A DNA stretch of 64,000 nucleotides, taken from assembly GCF_040549525.1 (NCBI RefSeq), contig NZ_JBEPTM010000005.1, positions 62,001 to 126,000 of the forward strand. Reading direction: 5' to 3'. Of this stretch, positions 63,346-64,000 are shown one piece after another (within the stretch, counting starts at the first letter, position 1; each line of letters starts with the position of its first letter). This DNA comes from Lacisediminihabitans sp040549525 (GTDB taxonomy: Bacteria > Actinomycetota > Actinomycetes > Actinomycetales > Microbacteriaceae). A program made the position numbers and the translations under genes. The notes beneath the pieces are model-generated. The model ran no database searches, was not told the DNA's origin, and worked only from the letters and a program-made list of their open reading frames with translations.

Positions 63346-64000
63346 GATTCCGGCACCGTGATGGATCCGGTGACCGTCGGCGCATCCAGCTCCGCAAGTC
63401 CGTGCTGGATCACCGCCCCGAAGAGATCGTCCGGGTCGAGGCGGCGCAACTCCTCGGCCAAACAGTCGCGCAGGCTGCGACGGATAAGGGAGATGTCGTG
63501 GATGGGCTGGTTGGGCTGAACGAGCGTGACGATGTTCGTGTGGGTGCGTTCGAGCTCGATCACTCCGGAGGCCCGGTGAAGCCGCACCCCCTGGATCCCG
63601 CTCGAGCCGTGAGAAGGCGTGACGAGCTCGTGACGCGCGGGCACCTCGAGCTGCATCTGCAGCCACGCCGCGAGCAGTCCGGTCGAGGGGGAGTCCGGTG
63701 CGCCGTGAACCTCAACGCCGGTGATCGGTTCGTAGGGCGGCTGGTCGAGCACGGCGGCGAGCTGCGCCCGCCAGAGCGTGAGGCGTGTCCACGAGAAGTC
63801 GGTGTCGCCCGGGCTGTAGGTGCGGGACAGGTGGTTGAGGAATCCGCGCGGGTCGCTCTGCGCTGCGGCATCCGTAATGCGACGCTGGGCGATGCGCCCC
63901 AGGGGCGACTTGGAGGCGACCTTCGGAGCCTCACCGGGCCACCAGGCCACGACGGGCGCGTCGGGAAGCAGGAGTCCCGTGACGAGACCCTCCTCGTCCG
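63342..64000 (-). CDS. opcA: Glucose-6-phosphate dehydrogenase assembly protein OpcA, 5' end cut off
   Basis: The frame continues off the right end of the window, so only about the last 218 residues are seen. WWPGEAP, RRITDAAAQSD, YSPGDTDFSWTRLTLWRAQLAA and the C-terminal EELRRLDPDDLFGAVI match OpcA, which activates or assembles G6PDH (Zwf). zwf is expected just beyond the window on the same strand. Overlaps pgl by ATGA, giving a coupled pentose phosphate operon. Confidence 0.92.
   Translation of the reverse strand, partial: DEEGLVTGLLLPDAPVVAWWPGEAPKVASKSPLGRIAQRRITDAAAQSDPRGFLNHLSRTYSPGDTDFSWTRLTLWRAQLAAVLDQPPYEPITGVEVHGAPDSPSTGLLAAWLQMQLEVPARHELVTPSHGSSGIQGVRLHRASGVIELERTHTNIVTLVQPNQPIHDISLIRRSLRDCLAEELRRLDPDDLFGAVIQHGLAELDAPTVTGSITVPES

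Overview
The window is about 64 kb of high-GC actinobacterial chromosome. Gene order (his-trp-lgt-gltBD-pyk, uvrB/A/C-rapZ-whiA-gap-pgk-tpiA-secG-rbpA, pgl-opcA) and family-restricted genes (a DUF7882-type protein, a DUF2510 membrane protein, a separate-subunit mannitol-type PTS operon) point to the family Microbacteriaceae. I cannot name a genus from sequence alone. Most of the window is conserved core genome. I see no insertion sequence, prophage, CRISPR array or rRNA operon.

Layout. 1-5516: priA (5' end cut off), fmt, rsmB, rpe and an FKBP isomerase. 5590-10980: a molybdenum module, moeA-mobA on the minus strand and fdhD plus an FdhF/YdeP-type oxidoreductase on the plus strand, inserted between the rpe block and hisE. 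10991-18667: one continuous his-trp block (hisE-hisG-hisF-hisI-trpE-membrane protein-small membrane protein-trpC-trpB-trpA) with many stop/start overlaps; trpD, trpG, trpF, hisA and the other his genes are not in the window. 18752-27498: lgt, gltB-gltD and pyk. 27607-30736: a lineage-specific stretch (unknown 90-aa protein, FHA protein, DUF7882 protein, DUF2510 membrane protein, methyltransferase). 30767-34941: tRNA-Leu(CAA), a PdtaR-like ANTAR regulator, a thioesterase and polA. 35222-40399: a polyol/hexose PTS operon (DeoR regulator, PfkB kinase, EIIC, EIIB, EIIA, Zn-dehydrogenase, HPr) behind a strong promoter and a perfect inverted-repeat operator. 40443-45704: DUF885 peptidase, SDR39U1-type epimerase, rpsA, coaE. 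45982-54751: uvrB, a membrane-anchored ornithine-decarboxylase-like fusion, uvrA, uvrC. 54795-61446: rapZ, whiA, sodA, lower glycolysis, secG, rbpA. 61447-62574: a 1.1-kb convergent intergenic region filled by a noncoding array of nine 64-65-bp repeats. 62575-64000: pgl and opcA (cut by the window edge) on the minus strand.

Main points of interest: (1) the 61645-62482 repeat array, whose spacers are themselves repeated; (2) a decarboxylase fused to a membrane domain with an internal duplication, lying between uvrB and uvrA; (3) a PTS polyol operon that has a GatD/arabitol-type MDR dehydrogenase and a PfkB kinase but no MtlD; (4) a recurring TANNNT-(6-7 nt)-GTG/ATG start architecture at nine genes, which predicts leaderless mRNAs; (5) a compact molybdenum-enzyme module with a MobA-DUF6457 fusion. 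All functions are inferred from sequence motifs and gene order.
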